NCBI GenBank assembly: GCA_910574745.1
Contig: CAJTCE010000004.1
Span: 164,951-228,950 of the forward strand
Length of the DNA: 64,000 nucleotides
Source: Lachnospiraceae bacterium
GTDB taxonomy: Bacteria; Bacillota; Clostridia; Lachnospirales; Lachnospiraceae
Direction: 5' to 3'
Within the stretch, counting starts at the first letter, position 1, and the number at the start of each line of letters is the position of its first letter. Below the pieces are notes generated by a model that was not told the origin of the DNA, did not search any database, and was given only the letters and a program-made list of their open reading frames with translations. A program made the position numbers and the translations under genes. This document shows, piece after piece, positions 18,760 to 26,836 of the stretch.

Positions 18760-18783
18760 GAAAAACTTTCTAAATACCGATAT
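18757..18783 (+). promoter_or_regulatory. Candidate sigma-28 (FliA/SigD) promoter upstream of fliK
   Basis: TAAG (18757-18760), a 15-base spacer and ACCGATAT (18776-18783) match the Bacillus SigD pattern TAAA-N15-GCCGATAT at 3 of 4 and 7 of 8 positions with exact spacing. It overlaps the ylxF stop codon and lies 65 bases before fliK, in one of the wider gaps of the operon. Confidence 0.55.
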
Positions 18784-18847
18784 ATCCTATAGGCAGGAGT
18801 CATTCTGCCGCAAGATATAGAAAATATGAAAGAAAGGAGGAAGATGG

Positions 18848-20317
18848 ATGACCAGCATACCAGTAAATGATATTTCCGCAGTTTCCATGTATAGGCAGGG
18901 AAAGAGCGCTGTTAAAAACGGCTCAGACCAGACAGAGGAGCTGGCAGGCAGCTTTCAGGATGCCATGAATCAGGCAAAAAGCAATCAGATGGATGCGGCT
19001 AACAATAATTCCGTGAAGAACACGGCGTCGGGAAGTATAACCCGTGTATCCGATTCTGCGGCAGGCAGTAGCGCCAAGAAGGATTCTTCGGTTAAACAGG
19101 CTGACAATGCTGCAAAAAGCGATAATTCCAAAGGCGCTGACAAAACAGGGGAGCCGGACGGGACAAAAGCGGATAATGAAGTAAAAGAGACTGATAATGC
19201 CGAGGATACTGTTGATAAAACGGCAGATAAGACGGAAGAAGAAGTGGTTGAAAAGGTAGCAGATGAGCTGGATGTGACAGAGGAAGAGGTTAAAGCTGCC
19301 ATGGAAGCTTTGGGGCTTACCGTTATGGATCTTTTGAATCCGGCCAATATGGCGGCGCTTGTGAATGCCTTAAACGGGGAAGACGATCCTCTGGCGTTCT
19401 TAACTGACGGAAATCTTTTTGAGTCGGTAAAGCAGCTGACAACGGCGGTTACCGAAATCATTGATGCAAATGCAAAAGAGCTTTCCAATGAACTGGATCT
19501 TAATTTGGATGAAGCGCTTTCTGTGATGGAAGAAGCCATGAAGGGTGCGGATACGGCAGATATGCAGGAGAAAGCGCCAGTGATTGTGGAAATTGAAAGA
19601 GAGCCGGTTTCCGAACCGGAACACATCAATGGAGGAGAGAATCGGGATAAGATTTCGGAAGAAACCGTGGTTTCCGAAATTGATGATGAAAAGAACGCTT
19701 CGGATCAGACGTATGGCCAGAATCAGAATATGCTGCAGTCCGGCCAGGATGGTTCGCCTTTGGTAAACCAGCTGATGAATCAGGAGTTATCAGGCGTAGG
19801 AGAGATGCAGGATGTGGAAGTACCTTTTAGTTCCTACGTGGATACGGAAGATATTATCAATCAGATTGCGGAATATGTAAAAATTCGCCAGAGTGAAAGC
19901 TTATCGGAGATGGAAATATCCTTAAATCCCGAAAGTCTGGGTCATATCCGCTTACAGGTGGCTTCGAGGGAAGGCGTGATCACAGCAGCCATTACAACGG
20001 AAAATGAAGCTGTCAGACAGGCGCTGATGGTTCAGGCTATGACCTTAAAGGAAGAACTGAATGAGCAGGGCTTAAAGGTTGAAGCAGTAGAGGTAACCGT
20101 GGCAAGCCATGAGTTTGAAAGAGATATGAAGGGCGGCGGAGAAGAGGCGCAGAATCTGTTTGAAAGACAGGTTCAGAAACAGCTGAGACGCAGAATTGTC
20201 GTTGACAGTCTGGAGCAGGCGGAAGAGATGCTTGCCCACGAGGAGTTATCCGATGCGGAAAGACTGCAGATTGACATGATGGCAAAAAGTGGAAACAGTG
20301 TAGATTTTACAGCATAA
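18848..20317 (+). CDS. fliK: Flagellar hook-length control protein FliK
   Basis: FliK measures hook length and switches export specificity by contacting FlhB. The 489-residue protein has the expected two parts: a long low-complexity N-terminal ruler rich in Ser, Lys, Asp and Glu (about 1-320), and a compact C-terminal Flg_hook domain (about 345-420) with the signature LNPESLGHIRLQVASREGVI, then EEQGL-like NEQGLKVEAVEVTV. The strong AGGAGG site and the ATG follow a possible sigma-28 promoter. The next gene, flgD, starts 18 bases after the stop. Confidence 0.93.
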   Translation: MTSIPVNDISAVSMYRQGKSAVKNGSDQTEELAGSFQDAMNQAKSNQMDAANNNSVKNTASGSITRVSDSAAGSSAKKDSSVKQADNAAKSDNSKGADKTGEPDGTKADNEVKETDNAEDTVDKTADKTEEEVVEKVADELDVTEEEVKAAMEALGLTVMDLLNPANMAALVNALNGEDDPLAFLTDGNLFESVKQLTTAVTEIIDANAKELSNELDLNLDEALSVMEEAMKGADTADMQEKAPVIVEIEREPVSEPEHINGGENRDKISEETVVSEIDDEKNASDQTYGQNQNMLQSGQDGSPLVNQLMNQELSGVGEMQDVEVPFSSYVDTEDIINQIAEYVKIRQSESLSEMEISLNPESLGHIRLQVASREGVITAAITTENEAVRQALMVQAMTLKEELNEQGLKVEAVEVTVASHEFERDMKGGGEEAQNLFERQVQKQLRRRIVVDSLEQAEEMLAHEELSDAERLQIDMMAKSGNSVDFTA

Positions 20318-20335
20318 TAAGAAAGGAGAAAAAAT

Positions 20336-21061
20336 ATGGTATCAGCAGCAGTGGTTGACGGCGTATTACAGCAAAAGGTCAATGAGACGAAAGAAGAAAA
20401 GAAAAAAACCGGCAAAACCGATTCATCAACCCTTGACAAAGACGCATTTTTACAGCTTTTGGTAGCACAGATGAAATATCAGGATCCTTTGGAGCCTACC
20501 TCCAATACGGAGTATATTTCCCAGTATGCTACATTCTCGGAGCTGGAGCAGATGCAGAACATGAGCAATACCATGGAGCTGACCCGTGCGGCAAACCTGG
20601 TAGGTCAGACAGTAGCGGTGGAAGCCGTTGACAGCAACGGAAAAACAACCAGCGATATGGGAGTTGTGGACTACATCAGCTATGAAAACGGAAAGGCCTT
20701 GATCTGGGTAAACGGTAATTCTTATGAACTGGATGAAGTTGTTGAGGTGGCGGATGCGGAATATATTGAAGCATACTCTATGGCACTGACCCTCAAAACG
20801 GCCATTGACAGGCTTCCTACAGTTGCAAACCTGACGATCAGCAACAGAGAAGCGGTAGAGTCCATTAAAGAGACCTATGATTCCATGAATGATTACCAGA
20901 AGAGTTTCATTGCCACCGAGTTAAAAGAGAAGATTGACGCATATGTGACAAAGATGAATGAATTGATAAAGCTTGATGAGAACTCTCAAGGCGAAGACGG
21001 AGATGGCGAAGACAGTGGAAGTGATGAAACAGAAGGAACTGAAAGCGGAGATGGCCAGTAA
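20336..21061 (+). CDS. flgD: Flagellar hook capping protein FlgD with an unusual C-terminal extension
   Basis: FlgD is the scaffold cap for hook polymerisation. Residues about 30-150 hold the family core: DKDAFLQLLVAQMKYQDPLEP, then SQYATFSELEQMQNM and the VGQTVAVE strand that begins the beta region. At about 156 the sequence becomes AIDRLPTVANLTISNREAV, continuing ETYDSMNDYQKSFI. This resembles helical-hairpin linker modules found in Firmicute surface proteins (ALP...VT..D...V..ARAAYDALT..QKALV). An acidic Gly/Asp/Glu-rich tail ends the 241-residue protein. The core call is firm; the extension's role is unknown. Confidence 0.93.
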   Translation: MVSAAVVDGVLQQKVNETKEEKKKTGKTDSSTLDKDAFLQLLVAQMKYQDPLEPTSNTEYISQYATFSELEQMQNMSNTMELTRAANLVGQTVAVEAVDSNGKTTSDMGVVDYISYENGKALIWVNGNSYELDEVVEVADAEYIEAYSMALTLKTAIDRLPTVANLTISNREAVESIKETYDSMNDYQKSFIATELKEKIDAYVTKMNELIKLDENSQGEDGDGEDSGSDETEGTESGDGQ

Positions 21062-21119
21062 GGCAATCGGATAAGGCTTTTGGTAAAATCCACAGACAGT
21101 AGAAAAGGGAGGAGTTTTT

Positions 21120-21530
21120 ATGAATAAGATTCAACAGAACTTCCTTTCAAACCTGCAGATTCAGGAGCGGTATTTCAATACGTCAAAGACCGCGGGAGCG
21201 GACAAAGGGAAAGCGGCAGGGGGAGTATCCTTTCAGGACATTCTGGCACAGAAATCCCTTGATGCGGCTTTGGGGACACCCCTTAAGTTTTCCAAGCATG
21301 CATCCAATCGTTTGGCAGACAGAAATATTGAATTGACCGTGGATCAGATGGAAAGGCTGGCTGAAGGAGCACAAAAGGCCGGAGTGAAAGGAATCAGAGA
21401 TTCACTTGTTATGGTCGACAATCTGGCGTTTATCGTAAATGTACCAAATAGTACAGTGGTAACGGCCATGGATCAGAATCAGGCGGATGAAAACATTTTT
21501 ACAAATATTGACGGAGCCGTTATAGCATAG
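21120..21530 (+). CDS. Flagellar operon protein of the TIGR02530 type
   Basis: The 136-residue protein has the pattern of the small flagellar-operon family found between flgD and flgE in many Firmicutes. After a variable N-terminus comes KFSKHASNRLADRNIELTVD, then ERLAEGAQKAGVKGIRDSLV and VDNLAFIVNVPNSTVVTAMD. No membrane segment or signal is present. The function is not established; position suggests a helper for hook assembly. The start has GGAGGAG six bases upstream. Confidence 0.85.
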   Translation: MNKIQQNFLSNLQIQERYFNTSKTAGADKGKAAGGVSFQDILAQKSLDAALGTPLKFSKHASNRLADRNIELTVDQMERLAEGAQKAGVKGIRDSLVMVDNLAFIVNVPNSTVVTAMDQNQADENIFTNIDGAVIA

Positions 21531-21612
21531 GCCGGACCTTTTAAGGGGGCTTTTGGACGTTTTCGAATGACAGAGGAAACGGACGGTTCAAAATCAGGAG
21601 GTTGATTTAACT

Positions 21613-23250
21613 ATGATGAGATCATTGTTTTCTGGTGTGGCAGGTTTAAAAACGCACCAGACCAGGATGGATGTTATCGGTAACAACATCGCAAACGTAA
21701 ACACAACAGCATATAAGTCGCAGACAATGGTATTCCAGGATCTGATGTATCAGACCACACAGAAGGCGTCGGGTTATAATGCTGCTACAGGGCTCGCCGG
21801 CGTTAACGCAAGACAGATTGGTCTTGGTGTTAAAACGGGAGCCATCAGTACGGCTATTGAGACACCGGGTTCTACTCAGACTACAGGAAATCCTTTTGAT
21901 CTTAAGATCACGGGAGATGCTTTCTTTATTGTCAGCGACGGAAACGAAAACCTTTTCACAAGGGACGGTTCTTTTTATGTAGATGGCGTAGGTAATCTTG
22001 CCATGAGCTCCAACGGATATAACGTTATGGGGTGGCAGGTAGATGAAACAACAGGCGCTATTAAGAAGGATACGGTATCGGCTCTTCGTATTATGAGCCC
22101 TGAAAATATGACCTATCCTCCGGAGGCTACGTCTAAGGCTTATGTTTCCGGCATTATTGATAAGTTTGACGTTCAGGCATCTTCCGAGTCAGGTAAGATC
22201 TTAAACTTGAGCTTTTTTGATAATCTGGGTTATGATTATACGGCTAAATTGTCCATGAAGTCCACAGGAACCAAGGGAATGTACACTGTTGAACTGAGCG
22301 CCATTCTGGATTCCAGCGGAAAAGAGGTAGAGATTCCTGGATTGACCTTCGGCACAAATCAGGTTGTTGAAGATCCCAAGACTCTGGGACTGAGCAATGC
22401 TTTTACATATGATGCGACTGCAAATACGTTTACGTATCTGGATGAGGACGGGGTAACGACCCAAACCATCAATCTTGCCAGCAATACGCTGACAGATGAT
22501 GAGAAAAATAAGCTGGCAAGCGCATACGGTTATTCCAGCTATGAAGAATTTTCCAAGATTAATACTGCAAACGGCTCCATTGCGGCCTTGATAGACGCAG
22601 GACAGTTTGCGGGAGAGCTTCAGGCGGACGGTTCCATTGCGGCAACGGGCAGAACCATTACAGGTGGGGTTTTGCAGTATAATGTATCCAGCGGTCACCT
22701 TGAGAGCGTAAATGGTCTGGCTAATGATTTGAGCTTGAATTTATCTTTTGGCGAGGAAGAAGTGCCTGCAGGTCCTTTTACAACCATCAATATAGACTTC
22801 TCTACATCCACGAACCTCAATAATGAGGGTGCCAGCACTATCGGTGCAGACCCGGGGGATATAGAAGGGGACGGTGTAGGACGTAAGTTAGGAAAGCTTT
22901 CCGGCATTTCCATCCAGAGGGACGGTATGATTTATGCGACCTATGACAACGGTCAGAGAAGGCTTTTGGGACAGATCGCGGTTGCAGAATTCCCCAATGC
23001 GTCAGGTCTCGAAAAGCGCGGCGACAATTTGTATGCGGCTACCTTAAACTCGGGAGAGTTTGACGGAATCGGTGTGGATATTGCGTCCGGCGGCGGTTAT
23101 ATGGAGACCGGCGTTCTGGAAATGAGTAATGTGGATTTGTCTTCCGAATTTACCGAGATGATTACAACCCAGAGAGGTTTCCAGGCTAATTCGCGTATTA
23201 TTACGGTGTCCGACACCCTTTTAGAGGAGCTTGTTAACTTGAAACGTTAA
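21613..23250 (+). CDS. flgE: Flagellar hook protein FlgE
   Basis: FlgE polymerises into the hook that couples rod and filament. The 545-residue protein has the rod/hook N-terminus (MRSLFSGVAGLKTHQTRMDV, IGNNIANVNTTAYKSQ) and the matching C-terminus (NVDLSSEFTEMITTQRGFQA, NSRIITVSDTLLEELVNLKR). The middle, about 190-420, is variable and surface-exposed in known hooks. AGGAGG lies 11 bases before the first of two adjacent ATG codons. A terminator-like hairpin follows the stop, so this gene may end one transcriptional block. Confidence 0.96.
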   Translation: MMRSLFSGVAGLKTHQTRMDVIGNNIANVNTTAYKSQTMVFQDLMYQTTQKASGYNAATGLAGVNARQIGLGVKTGAISTAIETPGSTQTTGNPFDLKITGDAFFIVSDGNENLFTRDGSFYVDGVGNLAMSSNGYNVMGWQVDETTGAIKKDTVSALRIMSPENMTYPPEATSKAYVSGIIDKFDVQASSESGKILNLSFFDNLGYDYTAKLSMKSTGTKGMYTVELSAILDSSGKEVEIPGLTFGTNQVVEDPKTLGLSNAFTYDATANTFTYLDEDGVTTQTINLASNTLTDDEKNKLASAYGYSSYEEFSKINTANGSIAALIDAGQFAGELQADGSIAATGRTITGGVLQYNVSSGHLESVNGLANDLSLNLSFGEEEVPAGPFTTINIDFSTSTNLNNEGASTIGADPGDIEGDGVGRKLGKLSGISIQRDGMIYATYDNGQRRLLGQIAVAEFPNASGLEKRGDNLYAATLNSGEFDGIGVDIASGGGYMETGVLEMSNVDLSSEFTEMITTQRGFQANSRIITVSDTLLEELVNLKR

Positions 23251-23290
23251 TTATTACAAAACGGTTTTCGTTAATAAACTTTATATAACA

Positions 23291-23338
23291 AAACATAGGG
23301 ATGTTTTTCAATTTTTGGAAGATATCTCTATGTTTTTG
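23291..23338 (+). terminator. Terminator-like hairpin inside the fla/che operon
   Basis: AAACATAGGGAT (23291-23302) pairs with ATCTCTATGTTT (23324-23335) over 12 positions including one G-T pair, and is followed by TTTT. It sits 40 bases after flgE. It may cause partial termination and lower expression of the distal genes. Confidence 0.65.
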
Positions 23339-23347
23339 TCTGGAAAG

Positions 23348-23356
23348 TGGTATAAT
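23348..23356 (+). promoter_or_regulatory. Candidate extended -10 promoter upstream of flbD-motA-motB
   Basis: TGGTATAAT is a perfect extended -10 element just after the terminator-like hairpin and 104 bases before flbD. No good -35 is visible, so confidence is limited. It would restart transcription of the distal operon. Confidence 0.4.
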
Positions 23357-23459
23357 AGATAAGTGTTTGTGGAAAAGCAGGACCGTGTGGCAATAATTTT
23401 AAAGTCTGTGAAATAGGTACTATTGACAAGTGGCAATTTAAGGAAAGGGGAGGGAAGAC

Positions 23460-23645
23460 ATGATAGAAGTTACACGCCTAAATGACACGAAAATACTGAT
23501 AAATCCTGACTTGATCGAGTTTGTGGAGGAGACGCCGGATACGGTTATTACCTTCACGACGGGGAGAAAAATTATTGTAAAAGAAAGTAGACAAAACATA
23601 AAAAATTTAGTAAAATCGTATAGAAAGGATATTTTTACTGACTAG
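23460..23645 (+). CDS. flbD: FlbD/SwrD family flagellar protein
   Basis: The 61-residue protein matches the small FlbD family: MIEVTRLNDTKILINPDLIE, a TPDTVITFTTGRKIIVKES stretch, and a basic C-terminal helix. In Bacillus the homologue SwrD sits at the same place after flgE and raises motor power by promoting stator function. Here motA and motB follow directly, which fits that role better than in Bacillus, where the stator genes are elsewhere. AGGGGAGG precedes the ATG. Confidence 0.93.
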   Translation: MIEVTRLNDTKILINPDLIEFVEETPDTVITFTTGRKIIVKESRQNIKNLVKSYRKDIFTD

Positions 23646-23669
23646 TGTGAAAATAAACAGGTGTATACA

Positions 23670-24464
23670 ATGGATATTGCATCGATTATCGGTTTAGTTC
23701 TCTGTTTTTGCCTTATTATTTTTGGTATTGTTTCCGGCGATGACGGTGCCGCTGCTATAATGAATTTTATACATACCCAGTCAGCCATCATTACTTTTGG
23801 CGGAGCCTTCTGCTGTGTTATGGCATCCAACAGCATGTCAGATTTCCTTGGTGGATTAAAGAGTATCAAACTCATTTTTAAAGTCCCATCAATTGACACC
23901 CCACAAATTATCAGCAAGATTATAGAGCTGTCCAATGTGGCACGTAAGGAAGGTTTGCTTTCCCTCGAAGAAGCTGCGGCAGATTTGGATGACCCCTTTT
24001 TAAAGAAAGGGATTCTTCTGATTGTGGATGGTACCGACCCGGAACTGGTACGCGGTATTCTGGAGACAGAGCTGGCCAGCATTGAAGGAAGACATAAACA
24101 AAAGATCAGTTTCTGGCAGGATGTGGCGTCTATGGGACCTGCTTGGGGTATGATTGGAACCCTGATCGGTCTGATCAACATGTTGCAGAACATGTCGGAT
24201 CCTTCATCAGTAGGACCGAATATGTCGGTAGCTCTTATTACAACATTGTATGGTTCCATGCTTGCCAACTGGATCGCAACACCCGTCTCTACAAAGTTAA
24301 AGTCAAATAATGACGCGGAATCCATGGTAAAGGAAATTGTGATTGAAGGTTTATTATCCATTCAGGCGGGAGAGAATCCAAGGATTATTGAAGAAAAACT
24401 GAAATCCTTCTTGGCGCCGAAAGATCGCGCTTCAGGCGGCACAGAGGAGGGCGGTGAGGAATAA
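23670..24464 (+). CDS. motA: Flagellar motor stator protein MotA
   Basis: MotA forms the proton- (or sodium-) conducting stator with MotB and pushes on FliG. The ATG at 23670 follows AGGTG; a GTG nine bases upstream is less likely. The 264-residue protein has four membrane helices (first at about 5-20; last pair around SVALITTLYGSMLANWI) and a cytoplasmic loop with charged residues. The conserved PAWGMIGTLIGLINML segment holds the channel proline. The stop overlaps the motB start by one base (TAATG), a classic coupling arrangement. Confidence 0.96.
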   Translation: MDIASIIGLVLCFCLIIFGIVSGDDGAAAIMNFIHTQSAIITFGGAFCCVMASNSMSDFLGGLKSIKLIFKVPSIDTPQIISKIIELSNVARKEGLLSLEEAAADLDDPFLKKGILLIVDGTDPELVRGILETELASIEGRHKQKISFWQDVASMGPAWGMIGTLIGLINMLQNMSDPSSVGPNMSVALITTLYGSMLANWIATPVSTKLKSNNDAESMVKEIVIEGLLSIQAGENPRIIEEKLKSFLAPKDRASGGTEEGGEE

Positions 24465-25264
24465 TGAGCAGAAAGAAAAAGGAAGAAGAACAGGCGCCGG
24501 GATCGCCGGCGTGGATGGCGACCTTTAGTGACCTGATGAATCTGTTGTTATGCTTTTTCGTTCTTCTTTTTTCCATGTCCGAAATAGACGTTGATAAATG
24601 GCAACAGGTGGCCATGTCCTTTTCTGAAAATTTCAGTATTTTTTCGGGAGGAGCATCGGCAATCGGAGATGGATTTCTTATCAGCAACGGTGTGAGTCAG
24701 CTAAATGAGCTGGATGATTATATTAACAGCACAGGTAAGACGGCAGAGAGTGAAGAATTTGTCAATGAACTCGAGGAATTTGAGGAGAAACAGTTGGCCG
24801 CAGCTGAGCAGCTTGCGGAAGAGATTGAGGAAGCAGTGGAGGAAAGCCAGTTCGCAGATGAAATAGATGTGGACTTTACAGCCCAGTATGTTTCGCTGAC
24901 CTTAAACGGTGCGTTACTGTTTGATTCGGGAAGCGCCGAACTCAAGGAAGAGGCAAAACCCCTTATGGATAAAATCGGGCAGCTTTTAGCGCGTTATGCC
25001 CAAAGCACCATAGAAATTGAAGGTCATACCGATAATGTTCCGATTCACAATGCAAGATTTGCGGACAACAATGAATTGTCCAGTTTCAGGGCATTGTCAG
25101 TATTCAATTATTTTATGGAAACTACTTTTTTGGATCCTGCCACGATTAAGCATTCGGGCAGGGGAGAATATCTGCCGGTGGCGGATAATGCCACACCGGA
25201 AGGCAGGGCGCAGAACAGAAGAGTAGAGATAAAGATTTATCATTCGCTCAGCGTGGGAGAATAA
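24464..25264 (+). CDS. motB: Flagellar motor stator protein MotB
   Basis: MotB anchors the stator to peptidoglycan and carries the ion-binding aspartate. The 266-residue protein has a lysine-rich N-terminus, a single helix preceded by PAWMATFSDLMNLLLCFFVL (the Asp of FSDLM is the ion-binding residue), and a plug/linker region with a Glu-rich coiled segment at about 95-130. A C-terminal OmpA-like domain follows, with IEIEGHTDNVPI and NRRVEIKI. The length is ordinary. Confidence 0.96.
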   Translation: MSRKKKEEEQAPGSPAWMATFSDLMNLLLCFFVLLFSMSEIDVDKWQQVAMSFSENFSIFSGGASAIGDGFLISNGVSQLNELDDYINSTGKTAESEEFVNELEEFEEKQLAAAEQLAEEIEEAVEESQFADEIDVDFTAQYVSLTLNGALLFDSGSAELKEEAKPLMDKIGQLLARYAQSTIEIEGHTDNVPIHNARFADNNELSSFRALSVFNYFMETTFLDPATIKHSGRGEYLPVADNATPEGRAQNRRVEIKIYHSLSVGE

Positions 25265-25275
25265 GGAGGAAGACT

Positions 25276-25791
25276 GTGAAAAAGAATTTATTATCTATTG
25301 TTATATTAGCATTATTGATTGTAAATCTGGTACTGACTTCTATTATGATGTTCAGTGTGACGAGTACCAACAAAAAAACCGGTGCGGTTGTAGCGGATAT
25401 TGCATCTATCTTAAAGCTTGAGCTGGGAACGGAGGAAGAGCAGGAGAGCACTGCGGTTTCCATGGAAGATACGGCTTTTCATGATATGGAATCAGAGTTG
25501 ACAATCATGCTTGCAAAGGACCCTTTGGATGAAGAAGCGAAAGAGCATTTTGTAATGGTTCAGGTTTCTCTCTCCATGGACACTACAAATAAGGATTACA
25601 AGACTTATGGAGAGTCCATTAACGACAACCAGATCGCGGGCGTTATGCAGGAGGTTTTCGGAAAGTATACGGCGGATGAGGTTCAGCCCAGATCAGAGGA
25701 TATCAAAGAAGAAATTTTAGCAGAGATTCAGAAGTTGTATAATTCAGAATTTATATACAAGGTTACCTTCAGTAAGCTGGTCGTACAATGA
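25276..25791 (+). CDS. fliL: Flagellar basal body-associated protein FliL
   Basis: FliL is a single-span membrane protein that rings the stator. The 171-residue product has an N-terminal helix (LLSIVILALLIVNLVLTSIM, about 5-24) and an extracytoplasmic domain ending in the family-like FIYKVTFSKLVVQ. The start is GTG, five bases after AGGAGG-AAGA. Position between motB and fliM supports the call; sequence conservation in FliL is weak. Confidence 0.85.
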   Translation: MKKNLLSIVILALLIVNLVLTSIMMFSVTSTNKKTGAVVADIASILKLELGTEEEQESTAVSMEDTAFHDMESELTIMLAKDPLDEEAKEHFVMVQVSLSMDTTNKDYKTYGESINDNQIAGVMQEVFGKYTADEVQPRSEDIKEEILAEIQKLYNSEFIYKVTFSKLVVQ

Positions 25792-25851
25792 CAAGGGCTG
25801 CGGGAATGAAAGATTTTTATCTAAGAATAAAACGAACAGGAGGTGAGCTTG

Positions 25852-26832
25852 GTGGGAGAAGTATTATCTCAAAGCGAGATAGACAATCTGCTTCAGGCAC
25901 TCAACAGCGGCGAACTGGACGTTGAAGAAATAAAAGAAACTCCGGACCGGCAAGTTAAAAATTATGATTTTAAGCGCCCCTCCAAATTCTCCAAAGAACA
26001 TCTGCGTACGTTGGAAATTATATTTGAGCATTACGGAAGGCTGTTATCCACCAACCTGCCGGCGCATCTTAGGATGAATGTACAGGTTAGTGTTGCCAGC
26101 TCTGAAACGGTTACCTTTTCTGAATTTACCAATGCTTTGAGCAACCCGGTCATACTGGGAATTGTTAATTTCAGCCCCCTTCGGGGAAATATCATTATTG
26201 AGCTGCAGGCGAATCTGGGATATGTAATGATTGACCGAATGTTAGGCGGCTTGGGAGTACCGCTGGAAAAGAACAGGGATTTTTCGGAAATCGAATTATC
26301 CATTATTGATAAAATTATGCTTACGTGTATGACGCTTCTACGGGAACCGTGGAAGAATGTCGTGGATTTGGAGCCTTTTATGGAAAGGATTGAGACTAAT
26401 CCACAGTTTGCCCAGATTATGGCAGCCAATGAAATGATTGCCATTGTTACCTTAAATATTAAGGTGGGCGATAGTGAAGGCTTTATGAATGTGTGTCTCC
26501 CCTTTGCTACATTGGAAAATATCATGGATAAGCTGAATACCAAGTACTGGTTCTCCACGATGCAGGAGATATCGGATGAAAGTTATCAGGAGCACATTGA
26601 AGCCCTTATTAAGAGAGTGGATATTCCTATAAGGGCCGTACTTGGAAAAAGTGTTATTTCTGTATTGGATTTTGCATCCCTACAGAGAGGGGACATCATC
26701 AGGCTGGATACAAAGATTGATGATGAGTTAGATATTTTTGTAGGGAATCTTAAGAAATTTACCGCCTTGCCGGGTACAAATAAAGAGACTTATGCGGCAA
26801 GGGTAACATCGGTTATAAGAGAGGAGGAATAG
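25852..26832 (+). CDS. fliM: Flagellar motor switch protein FliM
   Basis: FliM is the C-ring subunit that binds phosphorylated CheY. I choose GTG 25852 (MGEVLSQSEIDNLL), eight bases after AGGAGG, because it places the CheY-binding motif LSQSEIDNLLQAL at the N-terminus as in other FliM proteins; GTG 25843 would sit inside the ribosome site. The 326-residue protein continues with the CheC-like middle domain (YDFKRPSKFSKEHLRTLEII, GGLGVPLEKNRDFSEIE) and a SpoA/FliN-like C-terminal domain (IRAVLGKSVISVLDFASLQRG). Confidence 0.96.
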   Translation: MGEVLSQSEIDNLLQALNSGELDVEEIKETPDRQVKNYDFKRPSKFSKEHLRTLEIIFEHYGRLLSTNLPAHLRMNVQVSVASSETVTFSEFTNALSNPVILGIVNFSPLRGNIIIELQANLGYVMIDRMLGGLGVPLEKNRDFSEIELSIIDKIMLTCMTLLREPWKNVVDLEPFMERIETNPQFAQIMAANEMIAIVTLNIKVGDSEGFMNVCLPFATLENIMDKLNTKYWFSTMQEISDESYQEHIEALIKRVDIPIRAVLGKSVISVLDFASLQRGDIIRLDTKIDDELDIFVGNLKKFTALPGTNKETYAARVTSVIREEE

Positions 26833-26836
26833 GGGA

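Noticed and set aside
18985..19629. 214-codon minus-strand frame opposite fliK
   Set aside because: Serine/threonine-rich shadow of the low-complexity FliK ruler; no independent support.
23642..24361. 239-codon minus-strand frame opposite motA
   Set aside because: Mirror of a well-conserved membrane protein; no start signal or domain.
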